Shown here: piece after piece, positions 26,714-35,653 of the stretch
Position numbering within the stretch: position 1 is the stretch's first letter
How the letters are laid out: each line of letters opens with the position of its first letter
Source of the DNA: CALXQW01 sp031553045
Lineage (GTDB): Bacteria > Verrucomicrobiota > Verrucomicrobiia > Opitutales > Intestinicryptomonadaceae
Length of the DNA stretch: 64,000 bases
NCBI GenBank assembly: GCA_031553045.1
Contig: JAVBLZ010000010.1
Span: forward strand, 1 to 64,000
Reading direction: 5' to 3'
Translations under genes and position numbers: made by a program
Notes under the pieces: generated by a model
The model's database searches: none
What the model saw: only the letters and a program-made list of their open reading frames with translations
Told to the model about the DNA's origin: nothing

Positions 26714-29473
26714 ATGAAAAATATTTCACTCATCATAACTTTTTGTCTTGTTTTGGCGTTAAATTTATCGGCAAAAGATAGTATTTATATCGTGGTGGAA
26801 GAAGGCGCTGAAAGCCCAATTTTAGAGGCGGCCAAAGACCTTGCGGAATCTTTGCCAAAGCTCTATCCAAAGCTGGAAACTTTTGTGGTGCAGGAAAAAT
26901 CACAGTCGGGGCGCAACATAATTTTATGTAAAAAATCTTCTTTGATAGACAGGTTTCCAGATTGCAAAACGCTTGAAGCCAAAGGGGGATTCATGCTGCG
27001 TAAAATTTCAGATTCCGAATTCTTGGTAGCGGGTTTTGACGCCAAAGCCTGCGCCACTGGGGCGTATCAACTCTTAAAAAAACTGGGCGTAAGCTTTAAT
27101 TTGAATGGCGATATTGCGCTTGAAAAATCGGAAGGTTTTTCTTTTGAAAATCTAAACTTTGAAGGTGTGCCAAAGTTTGAGGATTCTCAGGTTTTAAATT
27201 GGTCTAATTTTCTCACAAGCTGCTCCACTTGGGAAATTGCAAAGTGGAAAACTTATATCAAGCAGCTTTGTAAACTGGGTTATGGCGGCATAACCTACCA
27301 CGTTTATGGTGCGGATGTGTTTGTGGATTGGGCTTACAAGGGGCGCAACAAAATCACCCAATATCTGCCGGCTTCGGATAGGGCGGCGGGTTGGGCGGTA
27401 CAAAATGTTGCCGACGTGCGCAATATGATAGGCGGGGAACTTTTTAAAAAATATTACTTCGGTGTTGAGCATACTCGTTTGGATGTTTCTGAGCAGGCAA
27501 AAAAATCTCAACAAATGTTGAGTGAAGTATTTGAATACGCCCGTTATTTGGGTTTAGAGGTGAACTTCTCTTTTGATTTGGATACGCCTTATGCTGTGCA
27601 GTCCCACATGGTCGAATTTTCAACAAGCCCCACGGCTTTTTTAAAAAATTCCGCCAAGCAAAATATATACCCAAATGTGGACGATGCCGACGGCTACGCC
27701 TTCATAAAAGCTATGCTTAAAAATATTTTAGACAAGTATCCGCAGGTTACAAAGCTTACAATTTGCTCCAGAAAGATGGGCAACAATCCGCAGGCAAACA
27801 TACTGCTTCAATCCATAGATAAAGCAAGCTTACCCAAGCACTGGCAGGCAGAGTTTGAGGCGTCTTTGGCGGAACTTAAAAAAGAGCCCGACCTCTATAT
27901 TAAGCCCGAAAATTGTCTGGGTTTTTTTATACTGGGCAAAACTGCGCAAGCCGTTGTGCGTGCAGCTAAAGAATTGGGCAGGGGCGATATAAAATGGCAG
28001 CACACTTCATGGGGTTTTGAGTATATTTTGCCCGCAGACTTTTTTATGCCCAAGTGTTTTACTTTTGCGCCTATGGATTGGAATATGTCTGAATTTGAAA
28101 TGGGTAAAGACTTTAAAACTACTTTGGCAATCACCGCCAAGGGGCGTAAAGTAAGCCCTTATTTCTGGCCGCATCACGACGATTATGCGTTGCTCATACG
28201 CCCGTCAACGCCAAGTCAGGAGTTAATGAATAAGCTGGAAAAATCGGGGGCAAGCGGTTTTAACGTGCTGCATTGGTACACGCATCCGCATGATATTTGG
28301 TTTCAGTTTTATGCCGCTAAAATTTGGACACATTCTGAAAAAACAACTTTGGATGAGTGTATAGAAAAATTTTCAAAAGATAATTTTGGTGAATCCGCAA
28401 AATCTGCAATGAGCGCATATTTTAAAGATTGGATAAGCACAGCGCCTCGTTTTGGCAGAGAAACTAAAGACTTTTTTATGTATGAATTGCCCATGAAGGT
28501 GGGTGGCAGGGTTTTTGAATTGGACACGCAGGAAGTTTCTGCAGGTGTTGAAAGAAGAAAGGCAATCTTGCGCTCAGTTCCAGTTGCAAAGTTGGATGAT
28601 TTTGCGAAAAGCCAGCTTGAGTATTTTTATAATCTTGAAGATTTTGCCGATAAATTTGTGCGCTCTTTCAAGGCGTATGAGGCGATTTCAAAAGCCATGA
28701 AAAAGTCTTATGCAGATGCCTCAAAGCTGCCGCATTCAGAGCCTCAAATACCTGTAGAGGCATTCGCAAAAGCGCTTCATTATTACGCCGACGAAGGCGC
28801 TTTGGGAACTTTGATAAGTTTGAATACCCGTTGGCTGCCGCATGTCTATGCGCAAGAGTACGCCTTAGGATGGCGCATTTTTAGGGTCAACTTTGCGGAA
28901 ACTCATCACGCCAGAAGCGCAATGGGGCTTGGGAAATTCAGTTACGCTTACGACTCTCAAAAACGCCTTTGGTGGACATTGGGCAATGATGAAATGAATT
29001 TTAATATAGCCGCTCTTAAACCTGAAATTAAAATACTTGCGAGCCTAAGCCCGCAAGATACCGCAGTTTCAGAACTTTGTTTTACGGGGGCATTGCTGGC
29101 GGCAAAAAAAGATTTTTCTGAGGCGCAAACAAACAATTTTTTGCAAGACCCAATCGCAAAAGACAGCAATCTTGAAGCTGTTGCAGAATTTTCTCTCTAT
29201 CCTATAAGCGTAGAAAAATTCATTGCGGGCAAATACAAATGTAAATTGTTTGTTCAAAACTTGAGTTCTTCTCAGACAGCACTTGTGAAAATTTATCAGT
29301 CAGATAATTTGCTCTTGGCAAAAACTCTTGGCGCAAACAATAAGTTAGGGGAGTCTTTGCTTGAAGCTTTAGAATTTGAATTGAATTTGAGCGATGATTC
29401 CCGTTTAGAATTCCGTATAGAAACGGTATCCGGCGCAATCTTGATGAATGCTTTTACGGCGGAAAAATATTGA
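26714..29473 (+). CDS. Exported alpha-glucuronidase-like glycoside hydrolase (GH67 N-terminal/DUF4838-like), tentative
   Basis: 919 residues with a signal peptide (about 1-20, NLSA). Residues about 25-140 have the layout of the GH67 N-terminal domain: a strand opening, then GGFMLRKISDSEFLVAGFD, and ATGAYQLLKKLGVSF, a pattern shared with hexosaminidase b-domains and DUF4838. The following region (KLGYGGITYHVYG; later GFNVLHWYTHPHDIWFQFYAAKIW) fits a TIM barrel with aromatic substrate sites. Catalytic residues were not identified. It may act on uronic-acid side chains, but this is a family-level guess. A terminator separates it from the upstream cluster. Confidence 0.6.
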   Translation: MKNISLIITFCLVLALNLSAKDSIYIVVEEGAESPILEAAKDLAESLPKLYPKLETFVVQEKSQSGRNIILCKKSSLIDRFPDCKTLEAKGGFMLRKISDSEFLVAGFDAKACATGAYQLLKKLGVSFNLNGDIALEKSEGFSFENLNFEGVPKFEDSQVLNWSNFLTSCSTWEIAKWKTYIKQLCKLGYGGITYHVYGADVFVDWAYKGRNKITQYLPASDRAAGWAVQNVADVRNMIGGELFKKYYFGVEHTRLDVSEQAKKSQQMLSEVFEYARYLGLEVNFSFDLDTPYAVQSHMVEFSTSPTAFLKNSAKQNIYPNVDDADGYAFIKAMLKNILDKYPQVTKLTICSRKMGNNPQANILLQSIDKASLPKHWQAEFEASLAELKKEPDLYIKPENCLGFFILGKTAQAVVRAAKELGRGDIKWQHTSWGFEYILPADFFMPKCFTFAPMDWNMSEFEMGKDFKTTLAITAKGRKVSPYFWPHHDDYALLIRPSTPSQELMNKLEKSGASGFNVLHWYTHPHDIWFQFYAAKIWTHSEKTTLDECIEKFSKDNFGESAKSAMSAYFKDWISTAPRFGRETKDFFMYELPMKVGGRVFELDTQEVSAGVERRKAILRSVPVAKLDDFAKSQLEYFYNLEDFADKFVRSFKAYEAISKAMKKSYADASKLPHSEPQIPVEAFAKALHYYADEGALGTLISLNTRWLPHVYAQEYALGWRIFRVNFAETHHARSAMGLGKFSYAYDSQKRLWWTLGNDEMNFNIAALKPEIKILASLSPQDTAVSELCFTGALLAAKKDFSEAQTNNFLQDPIAKDSNLEAVAEFSLYPISVEKFIAGKYKCKLFVQNLSSSQTALVKIYQSDNLLLAKTLGANNKLGESLLEALEFELNLSDDSRLEFRIETVSGAILMNAFTAEKY

Positions 29474-29505
29474 GAAATTGAGACTTTTTTGCTTTTTTAA
29501 GGTGC

Positions 29506-29535
29506 TTGACTATGGGGGTAATATCATTCAAAATT
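29506..29535 (+). promoter_or_regulatory. Candidate promoter before the aspartokinase gene
   Basis: TTGACT (29506-29511), 18-base spacer, AAAATT (29530-29535), then CGCCCC. The -10 is poor, but the layout and G+C-rich tail resemble the tRNA-Asn and Sel1 promoters in this window. Confidence 0.3.
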
Positions 29536-29563
29536 CGCCCCTTTATTTTTAATTGTAAAGAGC

Positions 29564-30778
29564 ATGGCTTTAATTGTTCAAAAGTATGGCGGCACATCTG
29601 TCGGCGATGTCGATAGAATAAGGAATGTCGCTTCCAAAATCAAAAACTTGGTTGATGAAGGTAACCAAATTGTTGTGATAGTCTCTGCGCGTAGCGGTGT
29701 TACCAACGATTTGGTCGCCAGAGCAAAGGCCCTAAACCCCAATCCTAATGAGCGTGAAATGGATATGCTCTTGGCGGTCGGTGAGCAGGAAACCATAGCT
29801 CTTATGGCTATGGCGCTGCATTCTTTGGGGCAAAAGGCGGTGTCTCGCACGGGGGCGCAGGCGGGGCTTTTGACAGACAATATCCACACAAAGGCGCGCA
29901 TCACAAAAATAACGGGCGGCGATATTCCGCAAAAACTCAAAGAGGGCAACGTAGTGATAGTTGCTGGCTTTCAAGGTTTGAGCAGCGAGGGCGAAGTTAC
30001 AACTTTGGGCCGTGGCGGCAGCGATTTGTCCGCCATTGCAATAGCGGCGTCTTTGAAGGCTGATTTGTGCCAGATATACACGGATGTTGACGGCATCTAT
30101 ACGGCAGACCCAAGAATTGTAAAGAAGGCAAGGAAAATTCAGGTTATGGAGTATGACGAACTTCTTGAGCTTGCCTCTAGCGGCTCGAAAGTCATGCAGG
30201 CACGCTCGGTTGAGTTTGCCAGAAAATTTGATGTGGTATTTGAAGTAAGAAGCAGTTTTAACAACGAATCAGGAACAATCGTGAAATCTAAAATTCCATC
30301 CTTGGAAGACTTGGTAGTTAGCGGCGTAGCCGCAGATAAAAACCAGACAAAAGTTACATTGAGCAATCTGCCCGACCAGCCGGGTATTGCCGCAGAAGTG
30401 TTTGAAGCGCTCGCAAAATCTGGCATTCAGGTAGATATGATAGTGCAGAATGTGGGTCGTGGCGGCAAGGCAAACCTCACATTTACGGTGGCAAAAGACG
30501 ACGCCGAAAAAGCGGGCGGCATATTGAAAAATATCTGCGACAAAATGAAAGCCGATGTCTCTCTTACGGGAGACATTGCAAAAGTTTCGGTAGTGGGTAT
30601 AGGCATGCGCTCTCACAGTGGGGTTGCGGCTACGTTCTTTACCGCCCTGGCAAAGGCGGGCATAAACGTTCAGATGATTACAACTTCTGAAATCAAAATC
30701 TCCGTGGCAATAGATTTGGCAAAGGCGGATGAGGCGGTGAACATCCTGCACACGGCTTTTGGTCTGGATAAAGAGTAA
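29564..30778 (+). CDS. lysC: Aspartate kinase
   Basis: Phosphorylates aspartate, the first step toward lysine, threonine and methionine. 404 residues. The N-terminal kinase domain begins VQKYGGTSVGD and continues through TLGRGGSDLSA (about 148-158) and the DVDGIYTADPR segment (about 170-180). Two ACT domains follow (about 265-335 and 345-400), the monofunctional LysC/Ask layout that allows lysine or threonine feedback. No fused homoserine dehydrogenase. It starts a tight cluster: thrC begins 8 bases after its stop. Confidence 0.96.
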   Translation: MALIVQKYGGTSVGDVDRIRNVASKIKNLVDEGNQIVVIVSARSGVTNDLVARAKALNPNPNEREMDMLLAVGEQETIALMAMALHSLGQKAVSRTGAQAGLLTDNIHTKARITKITGGDIPQKLKEGNVVIVAGFQGLSSEGEVTTLGRGGSDLSAIAIAASLKADLCQIYTDVDGIYTADPRIVKKARKIQVMEYDELLELASSGSKVMQARSVEFARKFDVVFEVRSSFNNESGTIVKSKIPSLEDLVVSGVAADKNQTKVTLSNLPDQPGIAAEVFEALAKSGIQVDMIVQNVGRGGKANLTFTVAKDDAEKAGGILKNICDKMKADVSLTGDIAKVSVVGIGMRSHSGVAATFFTALAKAGINVQMITTSEIKISVAIDLAKADEAVNILHTAFGLDKE

Positions 30779-30786
30779 GGCGACTC

Positions 30787-32151
30787 ATGAAATACATAAG
30801 CACAAGAGGCGGTGTTGCGGCGTTAAGTTTTTCTGACGCCGTGGCGGAAGGTCTGGCTAAAGACGCCGGGCTTTTCGTGCCTGAGTCCATGCCAGATATT
30901 TCAGATAAAATATCGGCTTGGGAGGGTTTAAATTACGCCCAACTTTGCTTTGAATTTCTAAAAATCTTTGCTACGGATATTCCTGCGGCAGACCTTAAAA
31001 AAGTTGTTGAAAACTCATACAAAAATTTTGACGATGAAGCGGTAGCGCCTTTAAACAAGCTGGACGATGGGCTTTATCTTTTAGAGCTTTACCACGGGCC
31101 AACCCTTGCTTTCAAAGATTTTGCCTTGCAGCTTTTGGGCAATCTTTATGAGTATTTGCTTTCAAAAAGCGGTGGCGTGATAAACGTTTTGGGCGCAACC
31201 AGTGGAGACACCGGCTCCGCCGCAATAAGCGGCTTGTTGGGTAAAAAAGGCGTGAACATTTTCATACTGTATCCTGAGGGCAGGGTTTCGCCCCTGCAAG
31301 AGCGCCAGATGGCGTGCACGGGTGCGTACAACGTATTCCCAATCTCTATCAGAGGCACTTTTGACGACGCTCAGTTAATCGTTAAAGACCTTTTTGCAGA
31401 CGTAAAATTTAAAGAAGAATGGAATTTGTCTGCGGTAAATTCCATAAATTTGGCGCGCATACTTGCGCAGTGCGTATATTATCTTTACGCATATTTAAAG
31501 CTGCCAAAAACTGAGCGTGAGAATTTGCAATTCATAGTTCCCACGGGCAACTTCGGCAATATTTTGGCGGGGTGGATGCTCTCTAAAATGGGGCTTAAAG
31601 GCATTTCTTTCAAGGTTGCCACAAATCAAAACGACATACTTTACAGGCTCTTTACCACGGGGGTTTATCAGGTTGCGGAAGTTTTGCCCAGCTATGCGCC
31701 GTCTATGGATATTCAGGTGGCTTCAAACTTTGAGAGGTTCATATATTTTATGGAAAATGCGGATGCCCAAAAAGTTTCCGCAATTATGAAGGCTTTTAAA
31801 GACACGGGCAAATGGGTCTTTGAAAATTTTACGCCGGAAAATTTAAGCGCCTCAAGGGCTGATGACGCCAAAATTGAAAACTTGATTTTGGATGTCTATA
31901 AAAAATACTCAAAAGTGATAGACCCGCATACCGCTTGCGCCTTTGAAGATTTGAGCTTTAAAGGTTCAAAAGTTCTGCTTTCCACGGCGCATCCTGCAAA
32001 ATTTCCGGACCTCATAAAAAAAGTAATAGGGCTTGAAGTCAAGGCGGCTGGGTTGGAATTGCTTAAACCAAAAAAAATAGTAAAAACCCTGTTGGATGCA
32101 GACAAAGAACAAGTCAGAGAGTTTGTCTTACAACACGCAATCAAAAGATGA
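30787..32151 (+). CDS. thrC: Threonine synthase
   Basis: PLP enzyme converting O-phosphohomoserine to threonine. 454 residues of the longer E. coli/yeast-type form. The N-terminus MKYISTRGGVAALSFSDA is typical. The PLP lysine is K110 in LAFKDFALQ, and GATSGDTGSAA (about 138-148) binds the cofactor phosphate. AAGG lies before the ATG. It lies between lysC and cimA and overlaps cimA by 4 bases, so translation is coupled. Confidence 0.96.
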   Translation: MKYISTRGGVAALSFSDAVAEGLAKDAGLFVPESMPDISDKISAWEGLNYAQLCFEFLKIFATDIPAADLKKVVENSYKNFDDEAVAPLNKLDDGLYLLELYHGPTLAFKDFALQLLGNLYEYLLSKSGGVINVLGATSGDTGSAAISGLLGKKGVNIFILYPEGRVSPLQERQMACTGAYNVFPISIRGTFDDAQLIVKDLFADVKFKEEWNLSAVNSINLARILAQCVYYLYAYLKLPKTERENLQFIVPTGNFGNILAGWMLSKMGLKGISFKVATNQNDILYRLFTTGVYQVAEVLPSYAPSMDIQVASNFERFIYFMENADAQKVSAIMKAFKDTGKWVFENFTPENLSASRADDAKIENLILDVYKKYSKVIDPHTACAFEDLSFKGSKVLLSTAHPAKFPDLIKKVIGLEVKAAGLELLKPKKIVKTLLDADKEQVREFVLQHAIKR

Positions 32152-33713
32152 AAAAGAAAGTTTTTATTTACGATACGACACTAAGAGACGGCACTCAAGG
32201 CGAGGGCATGTCTTTGTCTGTGGCTTCAAAGTTGAGGCTCACTGAAAAGATGGATTCTTTTGGCATAGATTTTATCGAAGGCGGCTGGCCGGGCTCAAAC
32301 CCTCGTGATATGGCATTTTTTGAGGAGGTAAGACACCTTGAACTTAAACACGCAAAAGTTTCGGCATTTGGCTCTACCAGGAGGGCGAATATCGAAGCTA
32401 AGACGGATTCTCAGCTCAAATTGCTCTTAGACGCCAATACGCCTTACGTAACAATTTTCGGAAAAACTTGGCTGTTGCACGTAGAGCAGGTTATTAAGAC
32501 CACCGCCGAAGAAAATTTAAACATGATTTCAGACAGCGTAAAATTTCTGTGCGAGAATTCTCGCAAGGTGATTTACGATGCGGAACATTTTTTCGACGGC
32601 TACAAAGACAATCCTGAATATGCGATAAAAACTTTGAAGGCGGCAATAAGCGGCGGCGCTGAGTTTGTCTGTCTTTGCGACACCAACGGCGGTACAATGA
32701 TAGAGGAAGTGCAAAGCATTGTGGCGGATGTTTGCAAGAAAGTTTCCGTGCCTGTGGGTATTCATGCGCATAACGACAGTGGTCTGGGCGTGGCAGTTTC
32801 TTTGAGCGCAGTTGGCGCAGGGGCAAGCATGGTGCAGGGCACGCTCAACGGTTTTGGAGAGCGCACGGGCAACGCAAATATCACCACAATAATTCCGAAT
32901 CTGGCTCTAAAAATGGGCGTGGACATTAATTGTGCTGCCAATTTAAAAAATCTTAGGGCGCTTTCTTTATTTGCCGACGAAATGGCGAATATGCGCAGCG
33001 ACAAATTCAGACCCTTTGTGGGTGAATCCGCCTTTGCGCACAAGGGCGGGGTGCATGCGGACGCCGCAAACAAAGTCGCCAGAAGTTATGAGCATATCAA
33101 CCCTGAACTGGTCGGCAACAAGACAAGGGTGCTTGTCAGCGATATGTCGGGCAGGGCTTCAATAATGATGAAGGCAAGAGAATTGGGCGTAGATATAGAC
33201 GCCAAAGACCCGTCTATAAAAAGTTTTTTGGATGAATTAAAGCAGCTTGAATTCAACGGTTATGAGTATGAGGCGGCGGACGCATCTTTTGCGCTTTTGC
33301 TTGCAAAATTCTTGCAAAAGAAAAAGCAAAATTTTGTGGTCAGAAGTTACAGAGTGATTGTAGAGCGTGATGAAGACATACGCCGCACACGCTCTGAAGC
33401 TACGGTAAAGCTTGAAATAGACGGCACGGTTGTGCACATGGTTGCCGAAGCGCACGGTCCGGTTGCGGCTTTAAACATGGCGCTCATAAAAGCGCTGTCA
33501 AAAAAATTCCCGCAGATAAAAGATATTGAACTCACAGACTTTAAAGTTAGGATAATAGACAGCGATAGCGGCGCAAACGCAGTTACCAGAGTGCAAATAG
33601 AAACCAAAGAAGGCGATAAAATCTGGGGCACTGTGGGCGTTTCAGACAATATCATAGAAGCCTCTTGGGAGGCGCTTACAGACTCTATGGAATACAAGTT
33701 GCAAGGTTACTGA
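32148..33713 (+). CDS. cimA: (R)-citramalate synthase (LeuA-type)
   Basis: Condenses pyruvate and acetyl-CoA to citramalate, giving 2-oxobutyrate for isoleucine without threonine deaminase. 521 residues. The HMGL-like TIM barrel opens YDTTLRDGTQGEGMSLS, carries the metal-binding HAHNDSGLGVA (about 205) and a substrate loop near GTLNGFGERTGNAN. The C-terminal LeuA dimerisation/regulatory domain is at about 385-515. GTQGEGMSLS and HKGGVHADA fit the CimA branch rather than 2-isopropylmalate synthase, but enzymology would be needed to exclude the latter. The start overlaps thrC. Confidence 0.9.
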   Translation: MKKKVFIYDTTLRDGTQGEGMSLSVASKLRLTEKMDSFGIDFIEGGWPGSNPRDMAFFEEVRHLELKHAKVSAFGSTRRANIEAKTDSQLKLLLDANTPYVTIFGKTWLLHVEQVIKTTAEENLNMISDSVKFLCENSRKVIYDAEHFFDGYKDNPEYAIKTLKAAISGGAEFVCLCDTNGGTMIEEVQSIVADVCKKVSVPVGIHAHNDSGLGVAVSLSAVGAGASMVQGTLNGFGERTGNANITTIIPNLALKMGVDINCAANLKNLRALSLFADEMANMRSDKFRPFVGESAFAHKGGVHADAANKVARSYEHINPELVGNKTRVLVSDMSGRASIMMKARELGVDIDAKDPSIKSFLDELKQLEFNGYEYEAADASFALLLAKFLQKKKQNFVVRSYRVIVERDEDIRRTRSEATVKLEIDGTVVHMVAEAHGPVAALNMALIKALSKKFPQIKDIELTDFKVRIIDSDSGANAVTRVQIETKEGDKIWGTVGVSDNIIEASWEALTDSMEYKLQGY

Positions 33714-33716
33714 TTT

Positions 33717-35636
33717 ATGTCTGATCAAGAAAAATTGCTAGACATCAAAGGCTCAATCAAAAACAGGGGGCTGCGTTTTTTGTATTCTCTTGTGGCAAAG
33801 CCTTTGGAATCTTACTTGGGGCTCCCCACTTTTGAGGGAATGTATAAATATGTAAAGACGCATCCCGAGCACGGCAATTTTTTCAATCGTGCGCTTTGCG
33901 CAATAGGTTTCAGTTATGAAGTTTCTTCAGAAGACATTGCAAAAGTGCCGACAACCGGGCCTTTGATTGTTGTGTCTAACCATCCTTACGGAGGGTTGGA
34001 CGGTATTGCAATGGGCGTATTTTTGCTGGGCATAAGGGACGACGCAAAACTCCTCATAAACGGATTGTTGGGCAAGATGGAAGAAATCAAGCCTTGGTCG
34101 ATATCGGTAAACCCTTTCGGCGGCAAAGATGCCGTTCAGGAAAATTTGGCATCCATGAAAGAGTGCATACGCCACTTGAAAAACGGCGGCTGCATTTCCA
34201 CATTTCCTTCGGGGACGGTTTCTCATCTGCATTTGCGTCAAGGGCTGGTTACTGACCCTGAGTGGAACAGCAATGTTGCCCAGCTTGCAAGGCGCACGGG
34301 CGCATCAATATTGCCTGTGTACTTTGAAGGCGGCAATTCTTGGACATTTCATCTGTGGGGGCTTTTGCACCCAAAATTGAGGACTTTGGTTTTGATGCGC
34401 CACATGTTTAAGGCTGCAAAAAAACGCCCCATCAAATTTCATGTTGGCAAGGTTATCACGCCCAAGCGCATCGCCGATTTTGAAAGCAATGAGGAGCTTA
34501 CCGCATGGCTTCGTCTAAGCACCTACATGATAGGCAAGAAAAAACAGATTCCACAAGATAACGGTGAGGACATCTTTAAATTTTACTCCAAAATAACAAA
34601 TATTAAGCAGACGATAATGCCTTCCAAAAAGAAGGTTTTTCAGGAAGTGATATTGCCCCGTTCGCCGGAGCTGATACAGAAAGAAATCGACGCCCTGCCT
34701 GAGAGCGCCTGCTTAATCAAGGGCGAAAAAATTTGCGTTTATAGCGCCTACGCCTACCAAATTAGAAACACCATGCTTGAGATTGGCAGGCTGCGCGAAC
34801 TCACTTTCAGAGAGGTCGGCGAGGGCACCGGTAGGAGTGTGGATTCTGACGAGTTTGACCAATATTATCTGCAAATATTCATGTGGGACGTTACTGCAAA
34901 ACGCATAGTCGGCGCATACAGGGTTGGGCGTACCGACAAGATAATACCGTCTATGGGCGTGCAGGGCATGTATTCTTCAACGCTCTTTAAAATGAAAAGA
35001 GAGCTGATAGAAAAAATTGAACCTGCGCTTGAAATGGGGCGCAGTTTCATTGTCAGCGAATACCAAAAAAAGCGTTCCACGCTGGCAATACTTTGGCGCG
35101 GGATTGGTGAATATTTGGCAAGGCATCCCCATTACAAGACGCTTTACGGACCGGTCAGCATAAATCCTGAATACAACAGCGTGTCCAAAGACTTGATGGT
35201 GCAGTTTCTTTCTCAGAAAAAAACCTCTGAAGAACTTTCAAAATATGTCAAAGCCAAGAAGCCTCCAAAGGTTCGTCTGTCAAAGACCGATGTGGATGTG
35301 CTCAAAAATTGCAATGATGATATAGACCAAATATCGGCGCTTATTTCGGAGATTGAGGTGGATAACAAAGGCATTCCAACTTTGCTGAAACACTATCTGA
35401 AGCTCAACGGTATGATTGTGGCTTTTAATGTGGACAAGTCTTTCGGGCATTGCATAGACGGGCTTATAGTGGTGGATATGACAAAGACAGACCCTAGGCT
35501 TTTGAAGTCATACATGGGTGTTCAAGCCACGATAGACTACCGCAAGCATCACGGCTTGGAAACGCCAGAACTTGCCGAAGAAGCCGCAGCCCTTAAAAAA
35601 TCCAAAGAGGCTCAGCCCGACGGCGATGGGCAATAA
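33717..35636 (+). CDS. Fused acyltransferase: PlsC-like domain plus OlsB-like GNAT domain (OlsF-type)
   Basis: 639 residues with two acyltransferase domains. The N-terminal part (about 15-290) is PlsC/LPLAT-like: SNHPYGGLDG (about 81-90) is the H-x4-5-D catalytic box and FPSGTVS (about 162) the acceptor motif. The C-terminal part (about 340-500) matches OlsB/hemolysin-type N-acyltransferases (LRELTFREVGEGTGRS, FDQYYLQIFMWD, GAYRVGR, ILWRGIGEYLARHP). The same order is known in OlsF, which makes ornithine lipid; Bacteroides makes glycine lipids with separate GlsB/GlsA. An aminolipid synthase is therefore likely, but the amino acid head group is unknown. Starts 3 bases after cimA. Confidence 0.85.
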   Translation: MSDQEKLLDIKGSIKNRGLRFLYSLVAKPLESYLGLPTFEGMYKYVKTHPEHGNFFNRALCAIGFSYEVSSEDIAKVPTTGPLIVVSNHPYGGLDGIAMGVFLLGIRDDAKLLINGLLGKMEEIKPWSISVNPFGGKDAVQENLASMKECIRHLKNGGCISTFPSGTVSHLHLRQGLVTDPEWNSNVAQLARRTGASILPVYFEGGNSWTFHLWGLLHPKLRTLVLMRHMFKAAKKRPIKFHVGKVITPKRIADFESNEELTAWLRLSTYMIGKKKQIPQDNGEDIFKFYSKITNIKQTIMPSKKKVFQEVILPRSPELIQKEIDALPESACLIKGEKICVYSAYAYQIRNTMLEIGRLRELTFREVGEGTGRSVDSDEFDQYYLQIFMWDVTAKRIVGAYRVGRTDKIIPSMGVQGMYSSTLFKMKRELIEKIEPALEMGRSFIVSEYQKKRSTLAILWRGIGEYLARHPHYKTLYGPVSINPEYNSVSKDLMVQFLSQKKTSEELSKYVKAKKPPKVRLSKTDVDVLKNCNDDIDQISALISEIEVDNKGIPTLLKHYLKLNGMIVAFNVDKSFGHCIDGLIVVDMTKTDPRLLKSYMGVQATIDYRKHHGLETPELAEEAAALKKSKEAQPDGDGQ

Positions 35637-35653
35637 ATTTCAATCTCAAAATT

